Source of the DNA: XN24 sp047921455
GTDB lineage: Bacteria > Pseudomonadota > Gammaproteobacteria > Steroidobacterales > XN24
Assembly (NCBI GenBank): GCA_047921455.1
Contig: JBLRWC010000002.1
Coordinates: forward strand, 53,504 to 117,503
Reading direction: 5' to 3'
DNA length: 64,000 nt
Made by a program: the position numbers and the translations under genes. Positions 8,769 through 17,190 of the stretch are shown here, piece by piece. Under the pieces are notes generated by a model that was not told the origin of the DNA, searched no databases, and was given only the letters and a program-made list of their open reading frames with translations. Every line of letters begins with the position of its first letter. Position 1 is the stretch's first letter.

Positions 8769-10148
8769 TCAGCCCGCCTTGACGGCTTGGATCAGTTCGG
8801 AGACCGCGGCTTGCCCGTCCCCGTAGAGCATCCGGGTGTTGTCGAGATAGAACAACCGGTTCTCGATGCCCGAGAAGCCTTTGCCCTTGCCGCGCTTGAT
8901 GACGATCACGTTCTTGGCCTTGTCGGCATTCAGGATCGGCATACCGTAGATCGGGCTGGACGGGTCGGTGCGGGCCACCGGGTTGACCACGTCGTTGGCG
9001 CCGATGACCAGCGCCACATCGGTGGTCTCGAAGTCCGAATTGATCTCGTCCAGGTCGGAGATCAGGTCGTAGGGCACGCCGGCCTCGGCGAGCAGTACGT
9101 TCATGTGGCCGGGCATGCGTCCCGCCACCGGGTGAATCGCAAAGCGAACCTTGACGCCCTTCGACAGCAGCAGCTGGGTCAGTTCCCAGACCTTGTGCTG
9201 GGCCTGCGCGACGGCGAGACCGTAGCCTGGAATGATGATGACGCGATCGGCAAAAGCCATCATGATGCCGGCGTCCGAGCTCTCGATGGGCTTCATGCTG
9301 CCCTCGACTTCGCCGCCATCCACCGCTTCGTCGCCAAATGCGCTGAACAATACGCTGGCCAGCGAGCGGTTCATGGCCTTGGCCATCAGCTGGGTCAGCA
9401 GCGTGCCGGCGGCGCCCACCACCGTACCCGCGATGATCATCACCTCGTTGCCGAGCACAAAGCCCTTGAAGGCGACGGCCAGCCCGGTCAAGGCGTTGTA
9501 GAGCGAGATGACCACTGGCATGTCGGCGCCGCCGATCGGCGCGGTCAGCATGATGCCGGCCACCAGCGCCAGCACGAAGAACAGTGTCACCAGGGTGATG
9601 TGCGCTGGATAATTGCCCAGCAGGAACAAGCCGATGATGAACGCGCCGAGCAGCAGTGCGGCGTTCACCTGGTTGATCATCTTGAAACGGATCGGCTTGT
9701 TCATCCATCCCTGCAGCTTGGCGAAAGCCACCAGGCTGCCGGAAAACGAGACCGAGCCGATCAGGCCGCCGAGCACGGCGAGAAAACCGACCGTGACCGA
9801 ATCGGGAGCGCCCTTGTAGAGCGTGACCGCAGCAATCGCGCCGGCCGCGCCGCCGCCCATGCCGTTGTAGAGCGCAATCATCTGCGGCATGTCGGTCATG
9901 GCGACCTTCTTGCCGGTCCACCAGGCGAGACCGCCGCCGACCAGGATGCCGACAATGATCAGCGTGATGTTGACGGTCGTCATACCGGGCCAGAAGAAGG
10001 TCACGACCGTCGCGAGCACCATGCCCCAGCCGGCCCAGAGAATGCCGCCGCGCGCGGTGCGCGGTGAGCTCATGCGCTTCAGGCCGATAATGAACAGGAA
10101 GGCCGCGACAAAGTAACTGGCCTTGATCATCAAGGTTGCGAAATCCAT
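8769..10148 (-). CDS. pntB: NAD(P) transhydrogenase subunit beta
   Basis: The 459-residue beta subunit carries about eight to nine membrane segments (residues 1-260) that form the proton channel with the alpha-2 subunit, and the cytosolic NADP(H)-binding domain III. In that domain are IIPGYGLAVAQAQHKVWEL, the Rossmann-like part with IHPVAGRMPGHMNVLLAEA, and VIVIKRGKGKGFSGIENRLF. It couples proton entry to hydride transfer from NADH to NADP+. The start overlaps the alpha-2 stop by one base (TAATG). Length and sequence are typical. Confidence 0.96.
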   Translation of the reverse strand: MDFATLMIKASYFVAAFLFIIGLKRMSSPRTARGGILWAGWGMVLATVVTFFWPGMTTVNITLIIVGILVGGGLAWWTGKKVAMTDMPQMIALYNGMGGGAAGAIAAVTLYKGAPDSVTVGFLAVLGGLIGSVSFSGSLVAFAKLQGWMNKPIRFKMINQVNAALLLGAFIIGLFLLGNYPAHITLVTLFFVLALVAGIMLTAPIGGADMPVVISLYNALTGLAVAFKGFVLGNEVMIIAGTVVGAAGTLLTQLMAKAMNRSLASVLFSAFGDEAVDGGEVEGSMKPIESSDAGIMMAFADRVIIIPGYGLAVAQAQHKVWELTQLLLSKGVKVRFAIHPVAGRMPGHMNVLLAEAGVPYDLISDLDEINSDFETTDVALVIGANDVVNPVARTDPSSPIYGMPILNADKAKNVIVIKRGKGKGFSGIENRLFYLDNTRMLYGDGQAAVSELIQAVKAG

Positions 10149-10438
10149 TATTTCCGCTCCCCGCTGGCCTTGAACATTTCCAGCATGCGCTCGGTGACCA
10201 CGTAGCCGCCGACCGCGTTGCCGGCGCCGAGTACCACGCCGACGAAGCCAATGACCTGGCCGGTCAGGCTTTCGGCGGTGCCGAGCGCGACCATCGAACC
10301 CACCAGCACGATCCCGTGCACGAAGTTGGAGCCCGACATCAGCGGCGTGTGCAGGATGACCGGTACGCGGGCGATGATCTCGTAGCCGGTGAAAGCTGCG
10401 AGCATGAAGATGTAGAGTGCGATGAATCCGTCGATCAT
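10148..10438 (-). CDS. pntAB: NAD(P) transhydrogenase subunit alpha, membrane part (alpha-2)
   Basis: This 96-residue integral membrane protein has three hydrophobic segments (about 2-22, 33-52 and 58-78) and the family signatures RVPVILHTPLMSGSNFVHGI and GAGNAVGGYVVTERMLEMF. It is domain II of the alpha subunit encoded as a separate protein, as in Rhodospirillum-type enzymes. ATG 10438 overlaps the alpha-1 stop as ATGA, and its own stop overlaps pntB. Start choice is fixed by these couplings. Confidence 0.93.
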   Translation of the reverse strand: MIDGFIALYIFMLAAFTGYEIIARVPVILHTPLMSGSNFVHGIVLVGSMVALGTAESLTGQVIGFVGVVLGAGNAVGGYVVTERMLEMFKASGERK

Positions 10439-11577
10439 GACCCTTGTCCTCCGCTGGCTCCCTCGATGCGCTCGCGGGTGGGCGCGTGGCCGATGCGCCC
10501 GTCGTGCGTCAGCACGCTGCCGGCGAACACCTCGTCCTCCCAGTCCACGGCCAGGTTCCCCTCGCTGATCGCGGGAGAAAGGAAGTTGAAAATATTCTTG
10601 GCGTACATTTCGCTGGCATGACGCCCCAGCGCGGCCGGCAGGTTGACTGGTCCGACGACCTGTACGCCACCCGCATCGACGGTTTCGCCGGCCTTGGTCA
10701 GCGCGCAATTGCCGCCGGACTCGGCCGCCAGGTCGACGATGACCGAGCCGGGCTGCATGCGCGCCACGGTTTCGGCGTCGATGATGCGCGGCGCCGTCCG
10801 GCCCGGAATGGCGGCCGTAGTGATGACGACGTCTGCGGCCGCGATGTGATCGGCCAGGATACCGGCCTGCTTGGCTTTTTCCTCGTCCGTCAGCTCCCGG
10901 GCATAGCCACCGCTGCCTTCGGCGCTGATGCCGGTATCGACGAATTTCGCGCCCAGCGACTGGACCTGCTCGCGGGTCGCGCTCCGGACGTCATAACCTT
11001 CCACGATGGCACCGAGGCGCTTGGCGGTCGCGATGGCCTGTAGCCCCGCAACACCCGCCCCGATAATGAGCACCTTGGCCGGGCGAATCGTGCCGGCGGC
11101 GGTTGTGAGCATGGGGAAAAACTTGTCGAGTTGCGTGGCGGCGATCAGCACCGAGCGGTAGCCGGCCACCGCCGCCTGCGAGGACAGGGCGTCCATGGAT
11201 TGCGCGCGCGAGATGCGCGGCACGAGCTCCATTGCGAAGCTGGTGATCTTGCGATCGCGCAACAGGGCGACCAGCTCGTCCGAGCGATGCGGCTGCAGCA
11301 AGCCGATCAGGACGGCATTCTCGCGCAAGCCCGCGGCGACCTCGAGCGGCGGCGGATTGACCGTGATCAGCATGTCCGCGCGGCTGACCACTTCCTCGCG
11401 GCCGAGGAACTCGACATGCTCGAAGCGGCTGTCAGGAATTCGCGCAGCTTCCGCCAGGCCTTGCTCCGCATAAATAGTCACGCCAAGGGCCGCAAGTTTT
11501 TTTGCGACCTCCGGCACGAGCGCTGAACGTGTTTCGCCTGCGGCTGTTTCGCGCAGGGCGCCGATGACCAGTGCCAT
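10435..11577 (-). CDS. pntAA: NAD(P) transhydrogenase subunit alpha, NAD-binding part (alpha-1)
   Basis: The 380-residue cytosolic subunit binds NAD(H) (domain I). It has the alanine dehydrogenase/transhydrogenase N-terminal fold, VLIIGAGVAGLQAIATAKRLG as dinucleotide-binding loop, the mobile-loop region, and VITTAAIPGRTAPRII. ATG 11577 is preceded at about six bases by GGGGAGG; a TTG two codons upstream is less likely. It heads the three-gene operon pntAA-pntAB-pntB, which supplies NADPH from NADH and the proton gradient. Confidence 0.95.
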   Translation of the reverse strand: MALVIGALRETAAGETRSALVPEVAKKLAALGVTIYAEQGLAEAARIPDSRFEHVEFLGREEVVSRADMLITVNPPPLEVAAGLRENAVLIGLLQPHRSDELVALLRDRKITSFAMELVPRISRAQSMDALSSQAAVAGYRSVLIAATQLDKFFPMLTTAAGTIRPAKVLIIGAGVAGLQAIATAKRLGAIVEGYDVRSATREQVQSLGAKFVDTGISAEGSGGYARELTDEEKAKQAGILADHIAAADVVITTAAIPGRTAPRIIDAETVARMQPGSVIVDLAAESGGNCALTKAGETVDAGGVQVVGPVNLPAALGRHASEMYAKNIFNFLSPAISEGNLAVDWEDEVFAGSVLTHDGRIGHAPTRERIEGASGGQGS

Positions 11578-11731
11578 GGGCAACCTCCCCGGGGCGTTAT
11601 TGGGCCCTTGTTCTTACGGCGAGTGAGTGTACAGGAAGATGCACGCCTGTTGTCTGCCTGATTGATTTTCGGTCCCCCTTCTGGAATAACAAGGCCAGCG
11701 GCGGGGCCGCGCTAATGGAGACACGTTTGCG

Positions 11732-12343
11732 ATGGGTATGTCCCTGAGCCAACAGATCCTGCGCACCGATGTCGCCGGCATGCCTCTTGAATGGGTGGAC
11801 TACCGGTGTGCGGTGCGCCTGTACCATACGGAGCAGGTCGCCTACGAATGCGGGCGACCCCTGTTCCGGCTGCGCGGCGGCATCAATGCCCGCACCGGAG
11901 CCCGCACGGTGGTCGAGGTATCAAGCATCATCGCCACCCACGGACATGGCGCCGCCTACCCGGCGCGCGATGCCTACACGCCGCCGCTGAACAACCCGAC
12001 CCTGTTCCGCCGCGACGCCAATCTCTGCCTGTATTGCGGCGAGCATTTCCTGGTCGTAGACCTGTCGCGCGACCACGTTACCCCGCTGTCGCGCAGCGGC
12101 CGTGACACCTGGACGAACGTCGTCACCGCCTGCCGCCGCTGCAATAACCACAAGGCCGGGCGGACGCCGGAGCAGGCTGGCATGCAGTTGCTCGCGGTGC
12201 CGTTCCAGCCGACTTACGCGGAGTACATCTATCTCAAGGGCCGGCGCGTGCTGGCCGACCAGATGGAATACCTGCTGGCGCATTTTCCGCGCCAGAGCCC
12301 GCTGCATGCACGGCTGTATTCCTCGCTGGACGGTGGTGACTGA
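11732..12343 (+). CDS. HNH endonuclease domain protein
   Basis: This 203-residue protein has an HNH nuclease fold in its second half. C99 and C102 (CLYCG) and C134 and C137 (CRRCNNH) would hold a structural metal. H115 in LSRDHVTPLS, N129 and H140 form the ββα-metal catalytic set. Similar chromosomal single-copy HNH proteins are widespread in gammaproteobacteria and their substrate is unclear. No partner methyltransferase or phage genes are nearby, so a restriction role is not supported. It overlaps the fructosamine kinase gene by about 11 bases. Confidence 0.85.
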   Translation: MGMSLSQQILRTDVAGMPLEWVDYRCAVRLYHTEQVAYECGRPLFRLRGGINARTGARTVVEVSSIIATHGHGAAYPARDAYTPPLNNPTLFRRDANLCLYCGEHFLVVDLSRDHVTPLSRSGRDTWTNVVTACRRCNNHKAGRTPEQAGMQLLAVPFQPTYAEYIYLKGRRVLADQMEYLLAHFPRQSPLHARLYSSLDGGD

Positions 12344-13220
12344 CCTCGCTGCCGCAAGCGACGCGCTGGCCGCAGAGGGCATCCGTCTCGATCCGCGCAG
12401 CGCCCGCCCGGTCGGCGGCGGTTGTATCCACGGCGCCTGGCGTCTCGACGGGCCGGACGGTCCCGTCTTCCTGAAGACCAATCGCGCCGCTTCGGCCTGG
12501 CTGCTGGCCGCGGAGGCTGACGGGCTGGCCGGACTGCAGGCCGCCGGCGCGCTGCGCGTCCCCGCAGTACTTGCCCATGGCAGCGCGGCCGACCTGGCGT
12601 GGCTGGCGCTGGAATGGCTGGAACTGCACCCGGTCACGGCCGCTGCAGAGCGTGCGCTCGGTGCGGCGCTGGCCCGGCAGCACCAGGTCACGGGTGAACA
12701 ATACGGCTGGCGCCAGGACAACGCGATCGGCGCGACGCCCCAACGGAACACGTGGTGCGACGACTGGGGCAAGTTTTTTGCGGCTCACCGGCTCGGCTTG
12801 CAGCTGGAGCTCGGCGCCCGCCGGGGCCTGCCGCGACGCTTGCTGGCGGCTGGCGAGCGCTTGTTGCAAAACGTGCCGGGCTTGCTGGCTGAGCGGCGTC
12901 CGGCGCCGGCCCTGCTGCATGGTGACCTGTGGAGCGGTAACCGGGCCGCGGATTCGCGCGGCCGGCCGGTCGTGTTCGATCCGGCGGTCCATTACGGTGA
13001 TCCGGAATGTGACCTGGCAATGACGCGGTTGTTTGGCGGTTTCGACCGGGAGTTCTACGCGGCTTACGACGCCGTGTGCCCGCCGGCGCCGGACCGTGCG
13101 CTGCGCGAGCGGCTCTACCAGCTTTACCACGTACTCAATCACGCCAATCTCTTTGGCGGTGGTTACGTCGACCAGGCCGAGCGCTTGTTAAGGCAGCTCC
13201 CCCTCGATCCGCACCACTAG
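12333..13220 (+). CDS. Fructosamine kinase family protein
   Basis: This 295-residue protein has the APH-like kinase fold of fructosamine/ketosamine-3-kinases: an N-terminal nucleotide-binding lobe (VFLKTNRA), the catalytic-loop motif LLHGDLWSGN, and the metal-binding segment VFDPAVHYGDPECDLAM. Family members phosphorylate sugar adducts on glycated proteins or small amines so that they fall off, a repair role. GTG 12333 or 12336 are possible starts, both inside the end of the HNH gene, so translation is probably coupled. The 3' end overlaps the convergent glyoxalase gene by 33 bases. Confidence 0.88.
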   Translation: MVTDLAAASDALAAEGIRLDPRSARPVGGGCIHGAWRLDGPDGPVFLKTNRAASAWLLAAEADGLAGLQAAGALRVPAVLAHGSAADLAWLALEWLELHPVTAAAERALGAALARQHQVTGEQYGWRQDNAIGATPQRNTWCDDWGKFFAAHRLGLQLELGARRGLPRRLLAAGERLLQNVPGLLAERRPAPALLHGDLWSGNRAADSRGRPVVFDPAVHYGDPECDLAMTRLFGGFDREFYAAYDAVCPPAPDRALRERLYQLYHVLNHANLFGGGYVDQAERLLRQLPLDPHH

Positions 13221-13871
13221 GCCGTCGGGCGCCGGCAGCACTACGGTGCCGTCGGCGTCTTGCCGCGCTGGATAGCCCCGTGCCGCCAGCGCGTCCAGCA
13301 CGGCCGCGGGATGGTGGTGTTCGAACACCAGCTCCGGCCCGGACAGCCCCGCGCGCGGTGCCACGCTGATGCCGCCGGCGACGGCGCGTGGACCGCGCTC
13401 ATCGGCATCGCCGACCAGTCCCAGGCCCTCCCAGAAGGCCACTGTCGCGGCGGGATCCGGCGCGGCGTAGCGGTATTCTCGAAAATGCCCCAGCGGGGTC
13501 GCCGGATGCGTCCTGGTGAAGGTTTGCGACCAGGTCCGTGCCTCGAGCAGCGTCACCACCTGGCCGGCAGGATCGCGGAAACCCGCCTCGTTGAATTCGT
13601 CGTCGCCGGTCTTGGCAAAGTCGAGCTGGATGCCGAGGGCGCGCAATCCTGGCAGTGCCGCAGCGATGCCCGGCCGCACCCAGGTGAGCGACGGCGAATC
13701 AAACTCGTACTCGTGCAGGCCGAGCACCAGGCGTCCGTCGCTCAACACGGCGTAACGATGCCGCCAGGTGTTGCCCACCGTGCCGTGCTCGAAACCGAGC
13801 CCTTCCCAGAACGTCGCCGCAGCGGCGATATCCTGCGTCCATACGCTCAACTCGAGAAAGTTTCCCAGCAT
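13188..13871 (-). CDS. Two-domain VOC (glyoxalase/dioxygenase fold) protein
   Basis: The 227-residue protein contains two VOC modules, residues about 1-115 (LELSVWTQDIAAAATFWEGL ... FRDPAGQVVTLLEA) and 120-227 (FREYRYAAPDPAATVAFWEGL ... GLVVRIEG). Metal-site residues are not clearly conserved, so the substrate is unknown. ATG 13871 overlaps the ferrochelatase stop by one base (TGATG), indicating a hemH-VOC operon. Earlier in-frame codons belong to the shadow of hemH. Confidence 0.8.
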   Translation of the reverse strand: MLGNFLELSVWTQDIAAAATFWEGLGFEHGTVGNTWRHRYAVLSDGRLVLGLHEYEFDSPSLTWVRPGIAAALPGLRALGIQLDFAKTGDDEFNEAGFRDPAGQVVTLLEARTWSQTFTRTHPATPLGHFREYRYAAPDPAATVAFWEGLGLVGDADERGPRAVAGGISVAPRAGLSGPELVFEHHHPAAVLDALAARGYPARQDADGTVVLPAPDGLVVRIEGELP

Positions 13872-15001
13872 CAGCCGAGCTCGCCGGCCTCCCGGGCCGC
13901 CACCAGTGTTTCGGCCCGTGCCTTGCTCGCCGCGGACTCCGCCGCCAGCATCGCCGGATCCGGCGCGGGACCGGTTTCCGGCCATCCCTGCAGGTGCCGC
14001 GACACCAGTTCGACCAGGTAGTCGAGGTGATCGTTGCGGGTGTTCAGGCACGGGATGTAGCTGAGCGTCTCGCCGCCGGCCGCGTGGAAGTACTCGGCAT
14101 TTTCCACGCCGATTTCCTCGATGGTCTCGAGGCAGTCGGCGGAGAAGCCGGGACAGATCACGTCGATGCGCTTCAGGCCGCGCTCGCCGAGTGCGCGGAT
14201 GGACGCATCCGTGTAGGGCTTGAGCCACTCCTCGCGGCCGAAACGCGACTGGAAGGTCGTGGACCAGCTGCCGTCCTCCAGGCCGAGCCGTTCAGCCAGC
14301 AGGCGCCCGGTCTTGATGCATTGGCAGTGATACGGATCGCCCATGTCGAGGTAACGACGCGGCACGCCGTGAAAGCTCATGACGAGGTGCTCGCCCCGTC
14401 CCTTCTCAGCCCAGTGTTCCCGGACACTGTTCGCCAGCGCCTCGATATACCCTTGCTCGTCGTGGTAACGAGTGATGAAGCGCAGTTCCGGAATCCAGCG
14501 CCAGCGCATCAGCGTCGCCGCGACCGCGTCGAAGGTCGAGGCGGTCGTGCTGGCCGAGTATTGTGGATAGAGCGGCAGCACCAGCAGGCGCTGCACGTTC
14601 TGTTCCCTCAACTGCTCGAGTGCGGAGGGGATCGACGGATTGCCGTACCGCATGCCCAGCGCCACCGCCACCGGGTGCGACAAGCGCTCCGCCAGGCGTT
14701 CCTCGATGCCGGCGGCCTGCGCGCGCGCGATCGTCAGCAGCGGGGAGCCTTCCTCGGTCCAGACGCCGCGATAGGCTTCCGCCGAGCGCCGGGGACGGAT
14801 GCGCAAAATGACGCCGTTGAGGATGAGCCACCACAAGGGTCGCGGCACTTCGACCACGCGCGGGTCCCAGAGAAATTCTTTCAGGTAACGGCGCAGCGCG
14901 CCCGTTTCCGGCGCATCCGGAGTGCCCAGGTTGGTCACCAGGACGCCGAGTTTTCCGCTCGCGCCATGACTGAATCCCTCGCTGCCTACGTATCTGTTCA
15001 T
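13871..15001 (-). CDS. hemH: Ferrochelatase
   Basis: The enzyme inserts ferrous iron into protoporphyrin IX, the last step of haem synthesis. The 376 residues include GVLVTNLGTPDAP near the N-terminus, PLYPQYSASTTAS, the catalytic histidine motif VMSFHGVPRRYLDMGDPY, and the C-terminal active-site acidic motif CPGFSADCLETIEEIG. ATG 15001 follows an AGAGGA ribosome-binding site. A haem supply gene fits the several cytochromes encoded at the right end of the window. The long in-frame extension upstream is not supported. Confidence 0.95.
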   Translation of the reverse strand: MNRYVGSEGFSHGASGKLGVLVTNLGTPDAPETGALRRYLKEFLWDPRVVEVPRPLWWLILNGVILRIRPRRSAEAYRGVWTEEGSPLLTIARAQAAGIEERLAERLSHPVAVALGMRYGNPSIPSALEQLREQNVQRLLVLPLYPQYSASTTASTFDAVAATLMRWRWIPELRFITRYHDEQGYIEALANSVREHWAEKGRGEHLVMSFHGVPRRYLDMGDPYHCQCIKTGRLLAERLGLEDGSWSTTFQSRFGREEWLKPYTDASIRALGERGLKRIDVICPGFSADCLETIEEIGVENAEYFHAAGGETLSYIPCLNTRNDHLDYLVELVSRHLQGWPETGPAPDPAMLAAESAASKARAETLVAAREAGELG

Positions 15002-15118
15002 CTGCTGTCCTCTGCTTCGACGGCGCATTATCCCACTATGGCCATGCCAGCGGGGCGGCACGATACAATCCGGTATCGAGGCATGCACAACGGACCGGTC
15101 CGTTGCGAGGAGTTGGTA

Positions 15119-15445
15119 ATGCGGAAACTGTTGACGGGAATGTCGCTGGTACTGTTCGCGGCCGCCGCCATGGCTTTCCCGACGGACCTCGAACTCGATG
15201 TCGACGGGCTGAATGTCCAGGCGCTGACCCATATCGACGGCCGGGTGGCGGGGGTTCGGGTGAGCAATCACGAGCGCTTTGCGGTGCGCTGCGAAGCCGT
15301 GTTCCGCAACGGCCCGGAAATCAGCCGCGCACGTCGCGCCGTCATCGATCCCGACGACACGGCGCTGCTGTCATGGACGCCGCGCCGCGAGGTGGTGCGG
15401 CTGCGCGTGGAGCTGAGCTGCAGGCCTGCCGACGAAGCGAGCTAG
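15119..15445 (+). CDS. Small secreted protein of unknown function
   Basis: The 108-residue product begins with a clear signal peptide (MRKLLTGMSLVLFAAAAMAF) after an AGGAG site 7 bases before ATG 15119. The mature part is beta-rich and has two cysteines, with CEAVFRNGPEISRARRAV and RLRVELSC. I recall similar short Pseudomonas proteins with a FRNGPE motif that are wrongly labelled 3-phosphoglycerate kinase in databases; no kinase fold is possible at this size. It is divergent from hemH. Confidence 0.75.
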   Translation: MRKLLTGMSLVLFAAAAMAFPTDLELDVDGLNVQALTHIDGRVAGVRVSNHERFAVRCEAVFRNGPEISRARRAVIDPDDTALLSWTPRREVVRLRVELSCRPADEAS

Positions 15446-15690
15446 CGACGCGCGCGATTCCCGTGTGAAGTCGCTTCGCCTGTTCCACTTTCTGTGCTCT
15501 GGTGCACCCTGTCGCCCTATCTCGGCATCGGCTTTGGTAACGCCGTGCGGGGTGGCCGCTGGTCGTTNNNNNNNNNNNNNNNNNNNNNNNNNNNNNNNNN
15601 NNNNNNNNNNNNNNNNNNNNNNNNNNNNNNNNNNNNNNNNNNNNNNNNNNNNNNNNNNNNNNNNNNNTCGGTTTCGCCTACCGGTTCTGA
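15446..15690 (+). pseudogene. Outer-membrane beta-barrel protein fragment interrupted by gap
   Basis: Left of the N run the frame reads LSPYLGIGFGNAVRGGRWS. Right of it a frame reads GFAYRF and stops at 15688-15690. The first motif and a C-terminal aromatic residue ending an alternating strand are typical of beta-barrel outer-membrane proteins. Upstream of the first motif there is no signal peptide or start, only read-through from the previous stop codon at 15443. The fragment is therefore either a remnant or a misassembled junction. The two halves are in different frames when the gap is taken as 100 bases. Confidence 0.5.
15568..15667. other. Assembly gap (100 N)
   Basis: Exactly 100 N, the conventional placeholder for a gap of unknown length. 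The missing sequence belongs at least in part to the outer-membrane protein fragment. Confidence 0.98.
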
Positions 15691-15745
15691 ACCTGGTCCC
15701 GCTGCCGGCGTAGAATGCGGGGCCCTCCCTTGTGGTGACCGGCCC

Positions 15746-17131
15746 GTGCACGCTGAGCAGACCAAACGCGCCCGCAGTCTCTTCGAGGCGACGCACATCC
15801 TGAAGCTGGCCGGCCCGCTGGTGGCCAACAACCTGGCACTCGCGGGGATGGGGTTCGCCGATACCGTCATGGCCGGGCGGCTGGGCACGGTCGATTTGGC
15901 GGCTGTTGCGGTGGGCAACTCCGCCTGGATGCTGGTGTTCCTGTTCGGTCTCGGCATGCTGATGGCAGTCAGTCCGGTGGTCGCCCATGCCTACGGCGCG
16001 GGGCGCTGGGAAGACGCTGGCGCCGTGTTGCGGCAGGCCCTGTGGTTGAGCCAGGCACTGGCGCTCATGGCCTTCCTGGTGTTGCTCGGCGCGGGACCGC
16101 TGCTGGCCGCCATCGGGGTCGATCCCGAAGTGGTGCCGCTGACCTCCGGTTACCTGTACGCGATTTCATTCGGGTTGCCCGGCGTGTTTGCGTTCCTGGC
16201 CATGCGCTTCATGAGCGAGGGCGTCGGTTGGACCCGGCCCATCATGTATGCGGCCGCTGTCGGCCTCGTCGTCAACGTGTTTGGTAACTGGGTGCTGATG
16301 TACGGCAACCTCGGCTTCCCGCGGCTTGGTGCAGTTGGGTGTGGTCTCGCCAGCGCAATCGCCATGTGGTCCATGTTCGCGACCATGCTCGTCTACATGC
16401 TGCGATCGCGGCGCTACCAGGCATTTGCGTTGTGGGCGCGCTTCGATTGGCCGCGCTGGCCGGTGCAGCGCGAGGTGCTGGGACTGGGCTTGCCGATCGC
16501 GGCCAGCGTCGAGGCAGAAGTCGGCCTGTTCGCCGGCGTGGCGCTGATCATGGCGACGCTCGGCGCGACCCAGGTCGCCGGCCACCAGATCGCGATCAAC
16601 TACGCGTCCACCATGTTCATGGTGCCGCTGGCGTTCCATTCGGCCACGACCATCCGGGTGGGCCAGGCGCTCGGCCGCGGTGCAACGCGCCAGGCGCGCC
16701 GCGCCGGCTGGACCGGGATCGGCCTGTGCGGCCTGTTCATGCTCGTCTCGGCACTCGTGCTGCTGCTGTTCCGGCACCAGATCGCCGCGTTCTACACTAA
16801 CGACCCGGAATTGCTGCCCTTGGCGACCGCGCTGTTGACCATGGCGATGGTGTTCCAGATTTCCGACGGCCTGCAGGTCGGCGCGGCGGGCGCCCTGCGC
16901 GGTTTCAAGGACACGCGGGTGCCCATGCTCATGAACGTCGGCAGCTACTGGCTGTTGGCCTTTCCGATGGCATGGTATGCCGGCGTGTACGCCGGGCTGG
17001 GCCCGGTCGCGGTGTGGTTCGCGCTCATCGCCGGCCTGACGGTGACTGCGGCGCTGTTGAACATGCGCTTCCTGCGCCTGTCGAATCGGCGTGTCGCCGC
17101 TGCCCAGCCTGCCCCAGCGGCCGCGACATGA
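15746..17131 (+). CDS. MATE family multidrug/Na+ antiporter (NorM-like)
   Basis: The 461-residue integral membrane protein has about twelve hydrophobic segments and the MATE repeat signatures, including GPLVANNLALAGMGFADTVMAG at the N-terminus and the second-half equivalent GLGLPIAASVEAEVGLFAGV. GTG 15746 is the best start; the frame runs back into the gap without another candidate near the first helix. NorM-type proteins export cationic drugs and metabolites in exchange for Na+ or H+. The actual substrate is not visible. Confidence 0.9.
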   Translation: MHAEQTKRARSLFEATHILKLAGPLVANNLALAGMGFADTVMAGRLGTVDLAAVAVGNSAWMLVFLFGLGMLMAVSPVVAHAYGAGRWEDAGAVLRQALWLSQALALMAFLVLLGAGPLLAAIGVDPEVVPLTSGYLYAISFGLPGVFAFLAMRFMSEGVGWTRPIMYAAAVGLVVNVFGNWVLMYGNLGFPRLGAVGCGLASAIAMWSMFATMLVYMLRSRRYQAFALWARFDWPRWPVQREVLGLGLPIAASVEAEVGLFAGVALIMATLGATQVAGHQIAINYASTMFMVPLAFHSATTIRVGQALGRGATRQARRAGWTGIGLCGLFMLVSALVLLLFRHQIAAFYTNDPELLPLATALLTMAMVFQISDGLQVGAAGALRGFKDTRVPMLMNVGSYWLLAFPMAWYAGVYAGLGPVAVWFALIAGLTVTAALLNMRFLRLSNRRVAAAQPAPAAAT

Positions 17132-17190
17132 TAGTTTCGCGTCACTGCGGGTCTCGCGACTCGACTCATCTCACTGGAGAAACTTTGCCA

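Noticed and set aside
11732..12343. HNH gene as part of a restriction or homing system
   Set aside because: No methyltransferase, intron, phage or repeat structure is adjacent; the protein is framed by ordinary chromosomal genes.
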